A stretch of 64,000 nt of DNA from Haloferula sp. BvORR071 (GCF_000739615.1 NZ_BATP01000024.1:1-64000), one strand, 5' to 3'; shown: positions 50,867-60,187, numbered from the stretch's first letter. Numbers and translations are program-made. Notes: a model not told the origin generated them from the sequence alone.

Positions 50867-52183
50867 GTGAACCCGGACAAGTGGCACTTTGCGATGCGCA
50901 GGCGGCTCTATCAGTGGGCTTGCCTACTGCTGGCCGGAATCGCCAGCGCCCAGGACCCAAGCACCATTCCGGCTCCCGATCCCGATGGTGAGGTGCTGCG
51001 CAAGGACATCGAGATCATTGTCGATGTCTCGGGCTCGATGGATTCCGCCACCGCTTGCGAGGCGATCGATGTGGTGACGGATTTGATCCGTGGCCAGATG
51101 CGTCGCCCTTCCTCGGGCCGGGCGGATGTGCATGAGCACTGGCAGCCCTACGAAGCCAGCGACCCGAAAATGTTGGGCTACCTGCGGGTCGAGAACGCCG
51201 ACAAGCGCTACAACTTCCTGAAGGTCGATTACTTCCGCCGCCTGCTCACCGGCGAGGGTGAAGTCAAACCGCTGGCCGGTGACTTCGACCAAATCAACAT
51301 CACTTACTTCGGCGACCGCGAGCGGACCCTCGATCCCTCCAGCCGCTTCACCTACCGGATGGGCGACCTACACCGCATGGGCGAGCTGACGCGGACCCAG
51401 CAATTCAAGGACGGGCACACCAACCTACAACTGGCGATGGCCCAGGTGCGTAGCCGCAAGGGCAGCCAGGCTGGCTACTACCTCTTCGTGATCTCCGACG
51501 GCCAGGATGACCCCGAGGTGAACGAGAAGGACGCAACCCTGTTAGGCAACTGGGGCCCGGACCGCTTCCTCAAGGACGACCACGGCATCGTGGTGCTGGC
51601 CCACCAACCGCCGGGCCAAGTCGGCAAGAAGACCAAGCCCTACATCTGCATGGTGGCCGCCGGTTTCGATCCCGTCACCGAAACCCAGAAGGTCGTCACC
51701 AAGGAGGTGCCGAAGATCGAGGGTGCCATCACCCTGCTCGGCGGCCTTGCCTCGGAAACGCCGAAGGTTTTCCTCAACCAGGCGCCCTACTTAGCTTGGC
51801 AAATCGAGCGCGATCCCACGGCCCAAGGTCCCGGCAATGACTACAAGTTCCGCATCATGCTGGAGGACCGCGATGCACCGCAGTTGATGGTCTATGCGCT
51901 GAACACCCCCGAGTGGCAGGGTGTCTCGCGGATCTCGCTGGATGCCAAGACGCTCTTCGACGACGCGAAGGGCCGCGGCCTGCGCGCCGCCGAGTTGCCG
52001 CCGGGAAACTGGATTTTCACCGTGGAAGAACAGGAAGGCCGGCTCAAGCCGACCAGCGGCACGATCGTCGTCGAGCGCAAGCGCGACTCGGCCCTCGCGA
52101 TCGCCTCGCTGGCCGGGCTGACCTCGCTCCTGCTCTTTGCCTACTCATGGTGGGCGGTGCGCCAGCGGCGGAGCAAGGTATGA
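50867..52183 (+). CDS. Membrane-anchored von Willebrand factor A domain protein
   Basis: 438 residues from GTG 50867 (ATG 50894 is an alternative). An N-terminal signal-like segment (MRRRLYQWACLLLAGIASAQ) is followed by a vWA domain whose MIDAS motif is complete at first glance: DVSGSMDSATACEA (DxSGS, about 52-57), plus a Thr/Asp-containing loop further on (KDGHTNLQLAMAQ) and SDGQDDPE. Beta sheets follow in about residues 250-390. The C-terminus ends in a membrane helix (LAIASLAGLTSLLLFAYSWW, about 405-425) and a basic tail. So it is an inner-membrane protein with a periplasmic vWA. The ATGA at its end starts the next gene. Confidence 0.8.
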   Translation: MNPDKWHFAMRRRLYQWACLLLAGIASAQDPSTIPAPDPDGEVLRKDIEIIVDVSGSMDSATACEAIDVVTDLIRGQMRRPSSGRADVHEHWQPYEASDPKMLGYLRVENADKRYNFLKVDYFRRLLTGEGEVKPLAGDFDQINITYFGDRERTLDPSSRFTYRMGDLHRMGELTRTQQFKDGHTNLQLAMAQVRSRKGSQAGYYLFVISDGQDDPEVNEKDATLLGNWGPDRFLKDDHGIVVLAHQPPGQVGKKTKPYICMVAAGFDPVTETQKVVTKEVPKIEGAITLLGGLASETPKVFLNQAPYLAWQIERDPTAQGPGNDYKFRIMLEDRDAPQLMVYALNTPEWQGVSRISLDAKTLFDDAKGRGLRAAELPPGNWIFTVEEQEGRLKPTSGTIVVERKRDSALAIASLAGLTSLLLFAYSWWAVRQRRSKV

Positions 52184-53940
52184 CAGCGGCAAGCGTGAAG
52201 ACCATCGCGATCGGCCCGCCGGATGCCGGAGAACTGGCGCTGGTCGTCTTCGGCGCGCCGGTGACGGGCGATCGTGCCGAGCCCTTCTGGCTGCTGCGGC
52301 GGCATGCCGAGGCTGCCGTCTATCTCGGCGCGCTGCTCGATGCCTCCGGCGCGGTGTACGAGCTCTTGGAAATTTGGGTCCAGCGCATCGAAGGCTTTAT
52401 GGCCAGCCAGCCGGTGCTGGCAAAGACCTGGACCAATGCCGACCTCGACAAGCGCTGGCAGGATCTCCGCGAGGAAATCGCCCGCGCCGACGGCATGGCA
52501 ACGATCCGCCTCGGGATCGAGCAGCGGCCTGCCGCACCGGTCCTGCTGGACATCGCCCTCAAGCCGGTGAACGAGCCATGGGAAGTCTGCCGCGATGACG
52601 AGGCCCTGAAGGCCAGGGGACTCGCCACCTACAGCGGCTCGCTCCAGCGCTACCTCTGGAACAAGGCAGACGATCTCTGGGCCGCTATCGGCAATGCTCC
52701 CACCGGCGAGGTCGCCAAGCCCTTTGCCGAAGCGCTCCCCGGCCGCCGCAGCTTCAATCCCGAGGGTGGCAAGGTCTTCTGCCGCCCGGCCGGCATCATC
52801 AGCTGGCGCGACTTCTCCGCTATCCTCCGTGGCGGCGTCTGGAATCCTAGCGTCCCGGAGGAATGGCTGGCGCTGCTGCCACCGGTCCATGCCGAATTGG
52901 CGAAGGAACGCGGCAGCGAGGTAACTTTCCGGCATTTCCTCCTGCCCGCGATGGGGACTGAGGCCGGCCCCGCCGAGGCGACCTACCTGCGGCTCGCTCT
53001 CTTGCACGGCGCGGTGGAAGCCGTCGCCAAAGCCACCGCCCGCCGTGGCTCTCCCTACCTGAACCTCAGTGACGAGCACTTCGGCATCCGCCTCGGCGAC
53101 AGCGGCTTGGGCCTGCCCGCCCTGTGGTCCGCCAAGGTGGTCCTGAACCGCGGCGGTGGTGCGGTGGCGGTGACCGACCCGAAGGGCAACAAGCACTTTC
53201 TGCCGGATGTGACCGCCACTCCCGGACCTTTCCGGATCGCGGGTCCGATCGATAGCCAGCGCTCGATCGGCACCCTGCGGATCCGCAAGCTTGGCGAGGT
53301 CGTCGGCGGCCGGGCCATCGTCGAGGCCACCCTCCAGACGGAGGATTTCCTCGAAGGCCAAGCCGGCTACCGGCTGGAGATCTTGGTGGAAACCCCGGGC
53401 GGGACCCGGGTGATTCCGGGCGAAATAAGCCCGGGAGGGGGACCCCGTGAGTGGCTTTTTGCCGGCACGGTCTCGCCGGAAGCCCACGGCGAATTGGTCG
53501 AAGGGGCCTCTTACTCGAAGGCGGAAGTCCTGCTCCATCCCAAGCTCGGCTCGGCCTGCGATCTCTACTCGCTGGGGATCCTCGGCCTGCAGCTCTTCCT
53601 GACCACGGAGGACCGCAGCCTGGCGGTGGTGGCGGATGAGATGCTGATGCTGCGTGAGCGCGGCGGGAACTTGCAGGCTGCCGCCCCGGAGTGGTTGCTC
53701 CGGGAAAACCCGACGGCCCTGCAATGGGAAGCTCTCGAATTGCTACTGGGAATGCTCGGAGGCAAGCCGGGCGACCGCCTGGACGAAGCGCCCGAGGCGA
53801 TCTACCGCGAGCCGCTGCGACGGCTGGAGGACTTGGTCCGGCGGGCCCGGGCGGCAGTCTTCGGCGAGGGCGGGCGCAACCAGGAGATCCGCGACGAAAT
53901 CCGGATTCTGCTAGATGAACTGCGGCAGGCACCGCTTTGA
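52180..53940 (+). CDS. Degenerate protein-kinase-fold protein with inserted beta domain
   Basis: 586 residues, coupled to the vWA gene by ATGA. It contains a stretch resembling the kinase catalytic loop but with the residues changed: SPYLNLSDEHFGIRLGDSG (about 290-310), in place of HRDLKPxN and DFG. About 150 residues later a C-lobe-like segment reads KAEVLLHPKLGSACDLYSLG (about 448-467), as in the APE/DxYSLG region of Ser/Thr kinases. The intervening part (about 315-440) is beta-rich and looks like an inserted domain. HRD, Lys and DFG are all absent, so it would be a pseudokinase. No membrane helix or signal peptide. This reading is from fold pattern, not a search. Confidence 0.65.
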   Translation: MTAASVKTIAIGPPDAGELALVVFGAPVTGDRAEPFWLLRRHAEAAVYLGALLDASGAVYELLEIWVQRIEGFMASQPVLAKTWTNADLDKRWQDLREEIARADGMATIRLGIEQRPAAPVLLDIALKPVNEPWEVCRDDEALKARGLATYSGSLQRYLWNKADDLWAAIGNAPTGEVAKPFAEALPGRRSFNPEGGKVFCRPAGIISWRDFSAILRGGVWNPSVPEEWLALLPPVHAELAKERGSEVTFRHFLLPAMGTEAGPAEATYLRLALLHGAVEAVAKATARRGSPYLNLSDEHFGIRLGDSGLGLPALWSAKVVLNRGGGAVAVTDPKGNKHFLPDVTATPGPFRIAGPIDSQRSIGTLRIRKLGEVVGGRAIVEATLQTEDFLEGQAGYRLEILVETPGGTRVIPGEISPGGGPREWLFAGTVSPEAHGELVEGASYSKAEVLLHPKLGSACDLYSLGILGLQLFLTTEDRSLAVVADEMLMLRERGGNLQAAAPEWLLRENPTALQWEALELLLGMLGGKPGDRLDEAPEAIYREPLRRLEDLVRRARAAVFGEGGRNQEIRDEIRILLDELRQAPL

Positions 53941-54023
53941 CGATCCCGCCGCACGAAATCGTGTCGACGCGACATCACTTCGATGACAGCGTGAAAGTGT
54001 CGGCTTAAGGTCGGATCAGGATT

Positions 54024-55706
54024 ATGGAGTTTACCACAGAGGACATCGGTGGCGTGGCGGTGGCGCGTCTGAAGGGCGTGCTGGATTCCGCGGGAGTGAT
54101 GCGGATGCAGGAGAACGTGGAGAGCCAGTTGATCGGCCGCGAGCGCAAGGTGGTACTCGACTTCAGCGAGATCGACGCGCTCGACCCGATGGGCTTGGCG
54201 GAGCTGCTGCGGCTCTCGCGCTGGATCAAGGAAGGCGGCTTCCGATTGCGGGTGGCGCATGCGGCAGGGCACGTAGAGGAGGCCTTCCGCGACAACATGA
54301 TTTCGGACGTGGAGTTCTTCCGCGATGTGAACAGCGCCACCAAATACACGGTGGATGCTCCCCCGCCCCGCCCGGTCGATCCTACTCCACCTCCACCACC
54401 GCCGACACCCAAACCGCAGCGGCCGGGTTTCATCAAGCGCTACTGGTGGCTGCTAGCGGCCGTGGTCGTTCTGGCAGGGCTCGGTGTCGGGGGAATGATG
54501 CTCTTCTCCGGCAAGACCCTCAGCAAGAAGGTCGAGTTCCTAACAGAGTCCGGCCAGCCGTGGAGCGACAAAGTCAGTGAGAGCCTGAAGCCGGGTGAGG
54601 AAAAGACCCTGCGCTTCAAGGTAAAGAATGCCGGCCAGATCCTGCCGATCCGCAATGAGGACTGGATCGAAATGAAGGTGCAGGACGGCCCCGATAAGGA
54701 GACCAAGGAGGTGGTCTATCACTTCGCGCCGGACAAGGACTTCCCCTCGACGGACACCTTCTTCTACGTGACCGCCGGCGACGGCAAGCCGCGGGTGAAG
54801 TCGCCGATGATCTATCTGACTTCCGATGTGAAGGCAGTCTTGCCGAAGTTCGTGACCGAGGGCCGCGACTACGAGAAGAGCCAGGATGGCAAGGAGGGCT
54901 TCCTGCTCGCAGCTGGGATCGAGGGCGAGCAGTATGGGCCTGACGGTATCGCCGCGATCGGCGGGGCCAAGATCCAATATGCCGCGAGCGGCCACGAGAA
55001 GTATGGCCTGAAGTTCGATACCATCACCGGGCGCTTCTCAGGTGAGGCGCAGTCGGCGACGCCGGATGGCGGCTACGTGGAGGTCACCATCAGCGCGAAG
55101 AACGATGCCGGCGCGGACAGCGTGAAGGCCCTGCTCTTCATCGAGAAGAAGAAGGTGACCGAGACCAAGACCCAGGCGGTGAACGTCTTCGGCGAGGAGA
55201 TCGACAAGCGCTTCCGGCTGATAGACATCACCTCGCTGGAGCGCGAGAACATCGCGCTGCTCTTCGCCTACAAGGACGCGATCCTCAAGCAGGGCGAGGG
55301 TGACATCCACAAGGTCGGCACCGTGTTCTTCCCGAAGGGCGAGACCCGCCTCTCCGTGGAGTTCCAGCGCCGCCTCGACAGCGAGTTCGAGGCCGAGCGC
55401 TTCCGCGAGTTAGCGAAGAACCCGGGGACCTACTTCTTCGTGCTCGGCTTCGCCGACAAGGGTAAGACCACCGATGCCCTCAACAAGCGCCTGATTCAGG
55501 AACGCGCCGACAAGCTGAGGGACTATCTGGCCCAACATCTCACGGACCGCTACAAGCTGAGCGCCGAGGAGTTGAAGCAGCGCGTGCGGGTAATTCCCAT
55601 GCTGCCAGTGCCGGATGGCAGCACCGGTCAGCCGGTGATCTTCGAGTCGCGCGAACGCAGCCGGGCCGGCGAGATCTGGCTGGTGAAGGATCCCCGCAGC
55701 AAATAA
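54024..55706 (+). CDS. STAS domain-TM-OmpA-like fusion protein
   Basis: 560 residues. Domains in order: STAS (about 1-105; VVLDFSEIDALDPMGLAELLRL with an Asp where anti-sigma antagonists carry the phospho-Ser), Pro-rich linker (PPPRPVDPTPPPPPPTPKPQ), one membrane helix (LLAAVVVLAGLGVGGMMLF, about 140-158), a periplasmic beta-rich part (about 165-385) and an OmpA-like C-terminal domain (FFVLGFADKGKTTDALNKRL, QERADKLRDYLAQH) with the Asp and Arg typical for meso-diaminopimelate binding. So it is N-in, C-out, linking cytosolic STAS to peptidoglycan. 8 bases before the FHA-ABC gene. It may replace the missing peptidoglycan anchor of TssL. Confidence 0.75.
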   Translation: MEFTTEDIGGVAVARLKGVLDSAGVMRMQENVESQLIGRERKVVLDFSEIDALDPMGLAELLRLSRWIKEGGFRLRVAHAAGHVEEAFRDNMISDVEFFRDVNSATKYTVDAPPPRPVDPTPPPPPPTPKPQRPGFIKRYWWLLAAVVVLAGLGVGGMMLFSGKTLSKKVEFLTESGQPWSDKVSESLKPGEEKTLRFKVKNAGQILPIRNEDWIEMKVQDGPDKETKEVVYHFAPDKDFPSTDTFFYVTAGDGKPRVKSPMIYLTSDVKAVLPKFVTEGRDYEKSQDGKEGFLLAAGIEGEQYGPDGIAAIGGAKIQYAASGHEKYGLKFDTITGRFSGEAQSATPDGGYVEVTISAKNDAGADSVKALLFIEKKKVTETKTQAVNVFGEEIDKRFRLIDITSLERENIALLFAYKDAILKQGEGDIHKVGTVFFPKGETRLSVEFQRRLDSEFEAERFRELAKNPGTYFFVLGFADKGKTTDALNKRLIQERADKLRDYLAQHLTDRYKLSAEELKQRVRVIPMLPVPDGSTGQPVIFESRERSRAGEIWLVKDPRSK

Positions 55707-55713
55707 GCGCATC

Positions 55714-58146
55714 ATGGAAGACTGGCCGGAACTCCGCTGCATCCAGGGCGCCAGCCTGCGGGTGCGGCTGGCACCGGGCCGCGCGGTGTTGATCGGCCCC
55801 TCGTATTCCTCGCAGATGTGCCTGCCCGCGGCACCAGCGGCGGGGACGGTGCTGTGGACCGGGGAGGAAGTGACACTGGAACCGGAAGGTCCCGGCTTCG
55901 AGGTCGGCGGTGCGGCGGTGGATGCGAAGGTGCGCCTTGGCGATGGCGCGGAAGTACGCCTCGGCCAGTACTTGCTGAAGTTGAGCTGGCAGGGCGCGGA
56001 ACCCGCTCAAGGACCCGCCGTGGCGAAGGCAGAAGAGCGCCCGCGAATTCTGGCGAATGGCCAAGAGGTCGCGCGGATTGAACTGCGCCAAGGAATCTCG
56101 ATCGGCAGCGATGCGACCTGTGATTATCAGGTCGGAAGCGCCAGCGCCCGCCGCGCCTACTGCGTGAATGTCGCGCAATCGCCCCAAGGCTTCCAAGTGG
56201 AGGCCAGTGGCTTTGAGGAGCGCGGGGTACTCCTCAATGGACAGCTCTTCAGCCGCCGCGATCTGGTGCTCGGCGACTACCTGCAGATCGGTCCGCTGTG
56301 CTTCCGCTACGATGGTGAGTCTGGCCTGCTGCCCTGCGCGAATTCCCTCGGGGCCTCGCTGGAAGCGGAAGCGGTGGGCGTGAGCTACGACGGCGGCGGG
56401 AAGTGGACGCTCGATGGCGCGACGCTGCGGGTTCCGGCCGGACACTTCGTCGGCATCCTTGGCCCCAGCGGCTCGGGAAAGACGACCTTGTTGCGCGCGG
56501 TGAGCGATTTGATCAAGCCGGGGCGTGGCGAGATTTTGTTAGATGGGCGGCCGCTTCCTTCTTCAGCGACCGAACGCCGTTCGCTGATCGGCTTCGTGCC
56601 GCAGGATGACATCGTCCACCTGGACCTGACGGTGCGGCAGGCGCTGCGTTTCGGCGCCAAGCTGCGGCTGCCGGACAGCGTGCCCGAGCACGAGATCACC
56701 AAGCTGATCGAGCGGGTGGTGGGCCGGATCTTCTTCCAGTACCGCGATCGGGATTTCGAGACGACTGATGCCGTCCGGCTGGAAGCGATGAACGCCCGCA
56801 TCGCCGAGCTGCTGGCCAAGCGTGTGGGCAATCTCTCCGGTGGCCAGCGCAAGCGGGTGAGCGTGGCCGTCGAGCTGATGAGCCGACCGCGGATACTCTT
56901 CCTTGATGAGCCGACCTCCGGCCTTGATCCCGCCTCCGAGCAGGAGCTGATGTCGATGCTGCGCGACGTGACCAACTCCGGCTGCAGCGTGGTCTGCACC
57001 ACCCACGTGTTGGAGAACGTCTGGCGCATGCATAGCTTCGCGGTGGTGCACGGCGGCAAGGTGGTCTTCCAAGGCGACAGCGCGGAGGCACGGACCCACT
57101 TCAGCGTGCAGGATCTCTCGACGATCTATCAGCTTCTCGAACGCTCGCCTGGCAAATGGCAAGCGACTTTACCCGGACCGACCAAGAGGACCGGTGAAGT
57201 CGCAGCCGTCCACTCCCCCGCCAAGAGCCCGCTCAAGCAGGCATTTCTGCTGCTGCACCGGCAGCTTGAATTGCTCAAGCAAGACGGCGGCAGCATCGCC
57301 CTACTGATCGGCCAGCCGGTCCTGATCGGCCTGGCGCTGAGTCTGGTCTCGGTCGATGAAGGCTCGATCCCCTACAAGCTGTTCTTCGGGATGGTCATTG
57401 CCTTTTGGTTCGGCTGCAGCAATGCCGCGCCGCAGATCGTGCGTGAGCGCGCGATCCTTCAACGCGAGCGCGGTGTCGGCTTGGGACTGACGGCCTACCT
57501 CGGTGCCAAGTTCGCGTTCTTCGGACTGCTGACCTTGTTACAGGTGATCGCGCTGTGGACGATTCTCGCGGTGCCTTGGTATCCGAAGGTTGGGACCTAT
57601 CCCGCGGAGAGTGGTGCGGCGGCATGGCTCACGGGCCAAGCCTGGCAAGCCATCGGCGCGCTCGCGATGATCTTCTGCGCAACCGCGTGGGGACTAGCGG
57701 TCTCCGCATGGGCGAAGAAGACAGCGCAGGCCTCCTTCGTGGTGCCACTCCTGGTCATTCCTCAGATCCTGTTCTCCGGCTTCGTGTTTCCCTTGGAGGA
57801 CTGGCAGACCAAGGACAGCGATGTCGCGCGCGAGAAGATCGGGAAAGTGGTCGTGCGCGGCGCGGCCAGACTGGTGCCCGGCTATTCCGGTCAGCGACTG
57901 ATGGAGACCAGCCTCGCCTGGGATCAGGATACCGATGGCAAGAAGCACGCCGCGCGGGAGCGGGCCTTTGACAATCTGAAGGTGCAAGTCAGCGAGACGG
58001 CGTGGACGGACTTCGTGAATGGCAAGGAGCAGGGGGTGACTTGGCGGGCGATGGGACCGCCGGGGATCGCGGTGCTGACGCTGGGATTGTGGACGGTGTT
58101 TAGCATGGGGGGCGCGGCGTTCTTTTTGCGGAGGGAGAGGGAGTGA
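55714..58146 (+). CDS. FHA domain-ABC ATPase-ABC-2 permease fusion protein
   Basis: 810 residues. An FHA-like N-terminal part (about 100-200; ELRQGISIGSDATCDYQV and RDLVLGDYLQIGP, with the usual SxxH loop replaced by ARRAYC) precedes an ABC ATPase: Walker A LGPSGSGKTTLL (about 248-259), signature NLSGGQRKRVSVAVELM (about 372-388), Walker B ILFLDEPTSGLDP and H-loop CTTHV. The last third holds about six membrane segments of an ABC-2 permease. FHA domains bind phosphothreonine, so ATPase or permease activity may be phospho-regulated. Related to the ABCG-type gene at 2670 but with the FHA added. In T6SS loci, Fha1/TagH are FHA proteins, but without ABC. Substrate unknown. Confidence 0.85.
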   Translation: MEDWPELRCIQGASLRVRLAPGRAVLIGPSYSSQMCLPAAPAAGTVLWTGEEVTLEPEGPGFEVGGAAVDAKVRLGDGAEVRLGQYLLKLSWQGAEPAQGPAVAKAEERPRILANGQEVARIELRQGISIGSDATCDYQVGSASARRAYCVNVAQSPQGFQVEASGFEERGVLLNGQLFSRRDLVLGDYLQIGPLCFRYDGESGLLPCANSLGASLEAEAVGVSYDGGGKWTLDGATLRVPAGHFVGILGPSGSGKTTLLRAVSDLIKPGRGEILLDGRPLPSSATERRSLIGFVPQDDIVHLDLTVRQALRFGAKLRLPDSVPEHEITKLIERVVGRIFFQYRDRDFETTDAVRLEAMNARIAELLAKRVGNLSGGQRKRVSVAVELMSRPRILFLDEPTSGLDPASEQELMSMLRDVTNSGCSVVCTTHVLENVWRMHSFAVVHGGKVVFQGDSAEARTHFSVQDLSTIYQLLERSPGKWQATLPGPTKRTGEVAAVHSPAKSPLKQAFLLLHRQLELLKQDGGSIALLIGQPVLIGLALSLVSVDEGSIPYKLFFGMVIAFWFGCSNAAPQIVRERAILQRERGVGLGLTAYLGAKFAFFGLLTLLQVIALWTILAVPWYPKVGTYPAESGAAAWLTGQAWQAIGALAMIFCATAWGLAVSAWAKKTAQASFVVPLLVIPQILFSGFVFPLEDWQTKDSDVAREKIGKVVVRGAARLVPGYSGQRLMETSLAWDQDTDGKKHAARERAFDNLKVQVSETAWTDFVNGKEQGVTWRAMGPPGIAVLTLGLWTVFSMGGAAFFLRRERE

Positions 58147-58304
58147 GAGTGTTTACAGAATCGCAGGCTATCGCCCGGATGTGTTGAGATTGCTGCACGC
58201 AGAAACCCGCAGGGTGCAGTGCAACAAGTGCAATTTTTCAGCTGAGCGAGAGCTTGAGATTCCGCGCGTTTTTGCAGACCATCGCGAAGTCAGCGCAGCA
58301 AGCC

Positions 58305-58661
58305 ATGCCACCATCCTTACACGTTTTCTCCGGCAAGTTTGGCTCCCAAGAAGAAGCTCGCCGATACACGGAGGCGCAGTGGCAAGATGGGAGCGAAGAG
58401 CCTACTTGGAGGATTCGTCAGGACTTGCCCGTCACCTATCTTAGCCCGGATTTTATCGAGACGATTTTCGGAGATGAAAAAACCGACTATTTGGAGAGTC
58501 AGTTGGCGAAGGATTCAGACAAGGGCTCGCTGCGGGCTGATATTTCTGACGATGCGGACACATTGGTTCTGATTATGAGCCCGGCGTTTGACGGCAAGAA
58601 AGTGCGACTTTCATCGACCCCGAGACTACGATATCATGGGGAGTATACTTGGAAGCTTTGA
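58305..58661 (+). CDS. Imm22-like small protein (putative immunity protein)
   Basis: 118 residues from ATG 58305 (MPPSLHVFSGKFGSQEEARRYTE); a TTG at 58254 is open upstream. The pattern of strand-helix SLHVFSGKFGSQEEARRY, then TYLSPDFIETIFGDEKTDY, resembles the Imm22 family of toxin-immunity proteins. Low GC compared with neighbours and a lone position suggest transfer. No cognate toxin is recognisable within the window. The family call is tentative. Confidence 0.45.
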   Translation: MPPSLHVFSGKFGSQEEARRYTEAQWQDGSEEPTWRIRQDLPVTYLSPDFIETIFGDEKTDYLESQLAKDSDKGSLRADISDDADTLVLIMSPAFDGKKVRLSSTPRLRYHGEYTWKL

Positions 58662-58769
58662 GCTAGACCATGAGAGCTAACCACGCGCTACCGCAAACCC
58701 GGCCCACGCGCTGTGGTTGCAATCGTGGCGTCCCATGGACTGGGTCGCTGAGTTTGGATCGTTAGTCCT

Positions 58770-59195
58770 ATGAGCGCCACCGCCACAACAACGCCCAGAG
58801 GCGGGACTTTTGCTCCCCTCGTCATCTGTGCATCGCTCGGTCTAGCCACCGAGATCTATTTCGTCACCTTGTTCGGGGTCGCGGTTCTTACCCGGCCTTA
58901 CTTTTGGCCGGGACTACTTCTATCTGCCTTCTGGGTCTATTGCCTCATCGTTCGCAGGTTCCGGCCTTGGCACCGCTACGTTTGGCGGTTCGCTAGTATC
59001 TGGAGCGGCATCTGGACTGTCTTCGGTGTTCTCTTCACCTTCGTTCCCTTCGCGGCACTTGCTATTCCATTTCCCGCGTGGCCCTGGCTTGAAGAGACCG
59101 GCGTGAATCCATACTTGGCTCTCGCGCTCCACGGCTTCATCTGGGCTTGCTGCACCGACGTCCTGCGAGCCGTCCCCAATCCGCGGAAGGCCTGA
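58770..59195 (+). CDS. Small multi-pass membrane protein, unknown function
   Basis: 141 residues. About four hydrophobic segments (VICASLGLATEIYFVTLFGVAV, FWPGLLLSAFWVYCLIV, FASIWSGIWTVFGVLFTFVP, LALALHGFIWACCTDVL) and a Pro/Arg tail. No motif is recognised. It ends exactly where the HIT gene begins (TGA followed at once by ATG), so the two may be co-transcribed. Confidence 0.6.
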   Translation: MSATATTTPRGGTFAPLVICASLGLATEIYFVTLFGVAVLTRPYFWPGLLLSAFWVYCLIVRRFRPWHRYVWRFASIWSGIWTVFGVLFTFVPFAALAIPFPAWPWLEETGVNPYLALALHGFIWACCTDVLRAVPNPRKA

Positions 59196-59627
59196 ATGAC
59201 TCCTTGCACATTCTGCCGGATCATCTCAGGGGAACTGAGTTCAGCCCGTGTTGGTGAGAACGAGTTGGCTATCGCGTTTCTCGACATCCGCCCCGTCCAT
59301 CGCGGACACACGCTTGTGGTTCCCCGTCGCCATGTTCCTTCGTTTGGCGATCTCACCGATTCGGAATCCAGCGCCGTGTTTCGGCTCATTCGGGAGGTTT
59401 CGTCCGCTCTCAAATCGGAACTTTCCGAATGCGCGGGGATTACCCTGTCTGCCGCAGATGGCGAGGCGGCGGGGCAGGAAGTGTTTCATGCGCACTTCCA
59501 TGTGATCCCGCGGTCTTCGGGAGATGATTTCGGGTGGCGGCGGCTTGGCACCGCCGCGAACCCGGAAGAACTGAATGCCACCGCATCTCTCATTCGTCGT
59601 TCCAGAGCCCCTGGAGAGGCTCACTAA
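59196..59627 (+). CDS. HIT-family hydrolase
   Basis: 143 residues. HIT proteins are nucleotide-binding hydrolases or transferases that cleave AMP-linked substrates. Seen: CTFCRIISGELSSARV at the start, FLDIRPVHRGHTLVVPRRHV and the HIT triad HAHFHVIPR (H-x-H-x-H, about residues 97-105) with the catalytic middle His intact. Starts immediately after the stop of the membrane-protein gene. Confidence 0.92.
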   Translation: MTPCTFCRIISGELSSARVGENELAIAFLDIRPVHRGHTLVVPRRHVPSFGDLTDSESSAVFRLIREVSSALKSELSECAGITLSAADGEAAGQEVFHAHFHVIPRSSGDDFGWRRLGTAANPEELNATASLIRRSRAPGEAH

Positions 59628-59725
59628 AAGCAAGCAGCACCGAGCCACCGAGCACGAGTTTAAATAAGCGACAACAAGTCGTCGTGCCAGAAACCCTGAG
59701 CCGCCAAGAGTCGGATCGAACCTCC

Positions 59726-60187
59726 ATGCCACACATTCTTTTCGATCTCCAAAGTGCCGCGACAGCCGATCGCTTCGAACGCGTCAACAAGCAGTTGCAG
59801 ACCTGTCGGCCTGACTACATCGCGCGGTTCGGAATGGTTGGCTCCAAAGAATGGTGGGAGAACTATCAGTCTGGATTCATTTCCAAAGATATCCAAGTGG
59901 GATTCGTCGCGCACCTTGGCCAACACCCGGAATGGGGTGAAGAACCTGTAGTCGTGATTCGCACGGACCGCCGTGACCACGCATACGATCTCGATGACTT
60001 CTGGCGGGATCCGTCCGTGCAAGTGAATGCCTGGATTTCCATTCAGAGATTCAAGATTCACATCCCCCGCCCCAGCGGCCCTGTGACAGAATTGGTCGAC
60101 GCTTACATTGAAGCCCTCGATTCCAAACCACAACAATCCGAACCATACGGTGAAGACAACTCCACCGCGCTCCCGGCTTCACCTTGA
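59726..60187 (+). CDS. Hypothetical cytosolic protein
   Basis: 153 residues from ATG 59726 (MPHILFDLQSAATADRF). About 60 upstream codons remain open but look non-coding. The body is Trp/Asp-rich (SKEWWENYQSGFISKD, RRDHAYDLDDFWRDPSVQ) with no signal or membrane helix. Not recognised. It shares the lower GC of the flanking small genes and may belong to the same acquired segment. Confidence 0.5.
   Translation: MPHILFDLQSAATADRFERVNKQLQTCRPDYIARFGMVGSKEWWENYQSGFISKDIQVGFVAHLGQHPEWGEEPVVVIRTDRRDHAYDLDDFWRDPSVQVNAWISIQRFKIHIPRPSGPVTELVDAYIEALDSKPQQSEPYGEDNSTALPASP

Noticed and set aside
58661-58769. Possible recombination site with GCTAAC and GTTAGTC boxes
   Set aside because: Both boxes break the consensus and the inner pairing is poor. 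I treat this as an ordinary gap.
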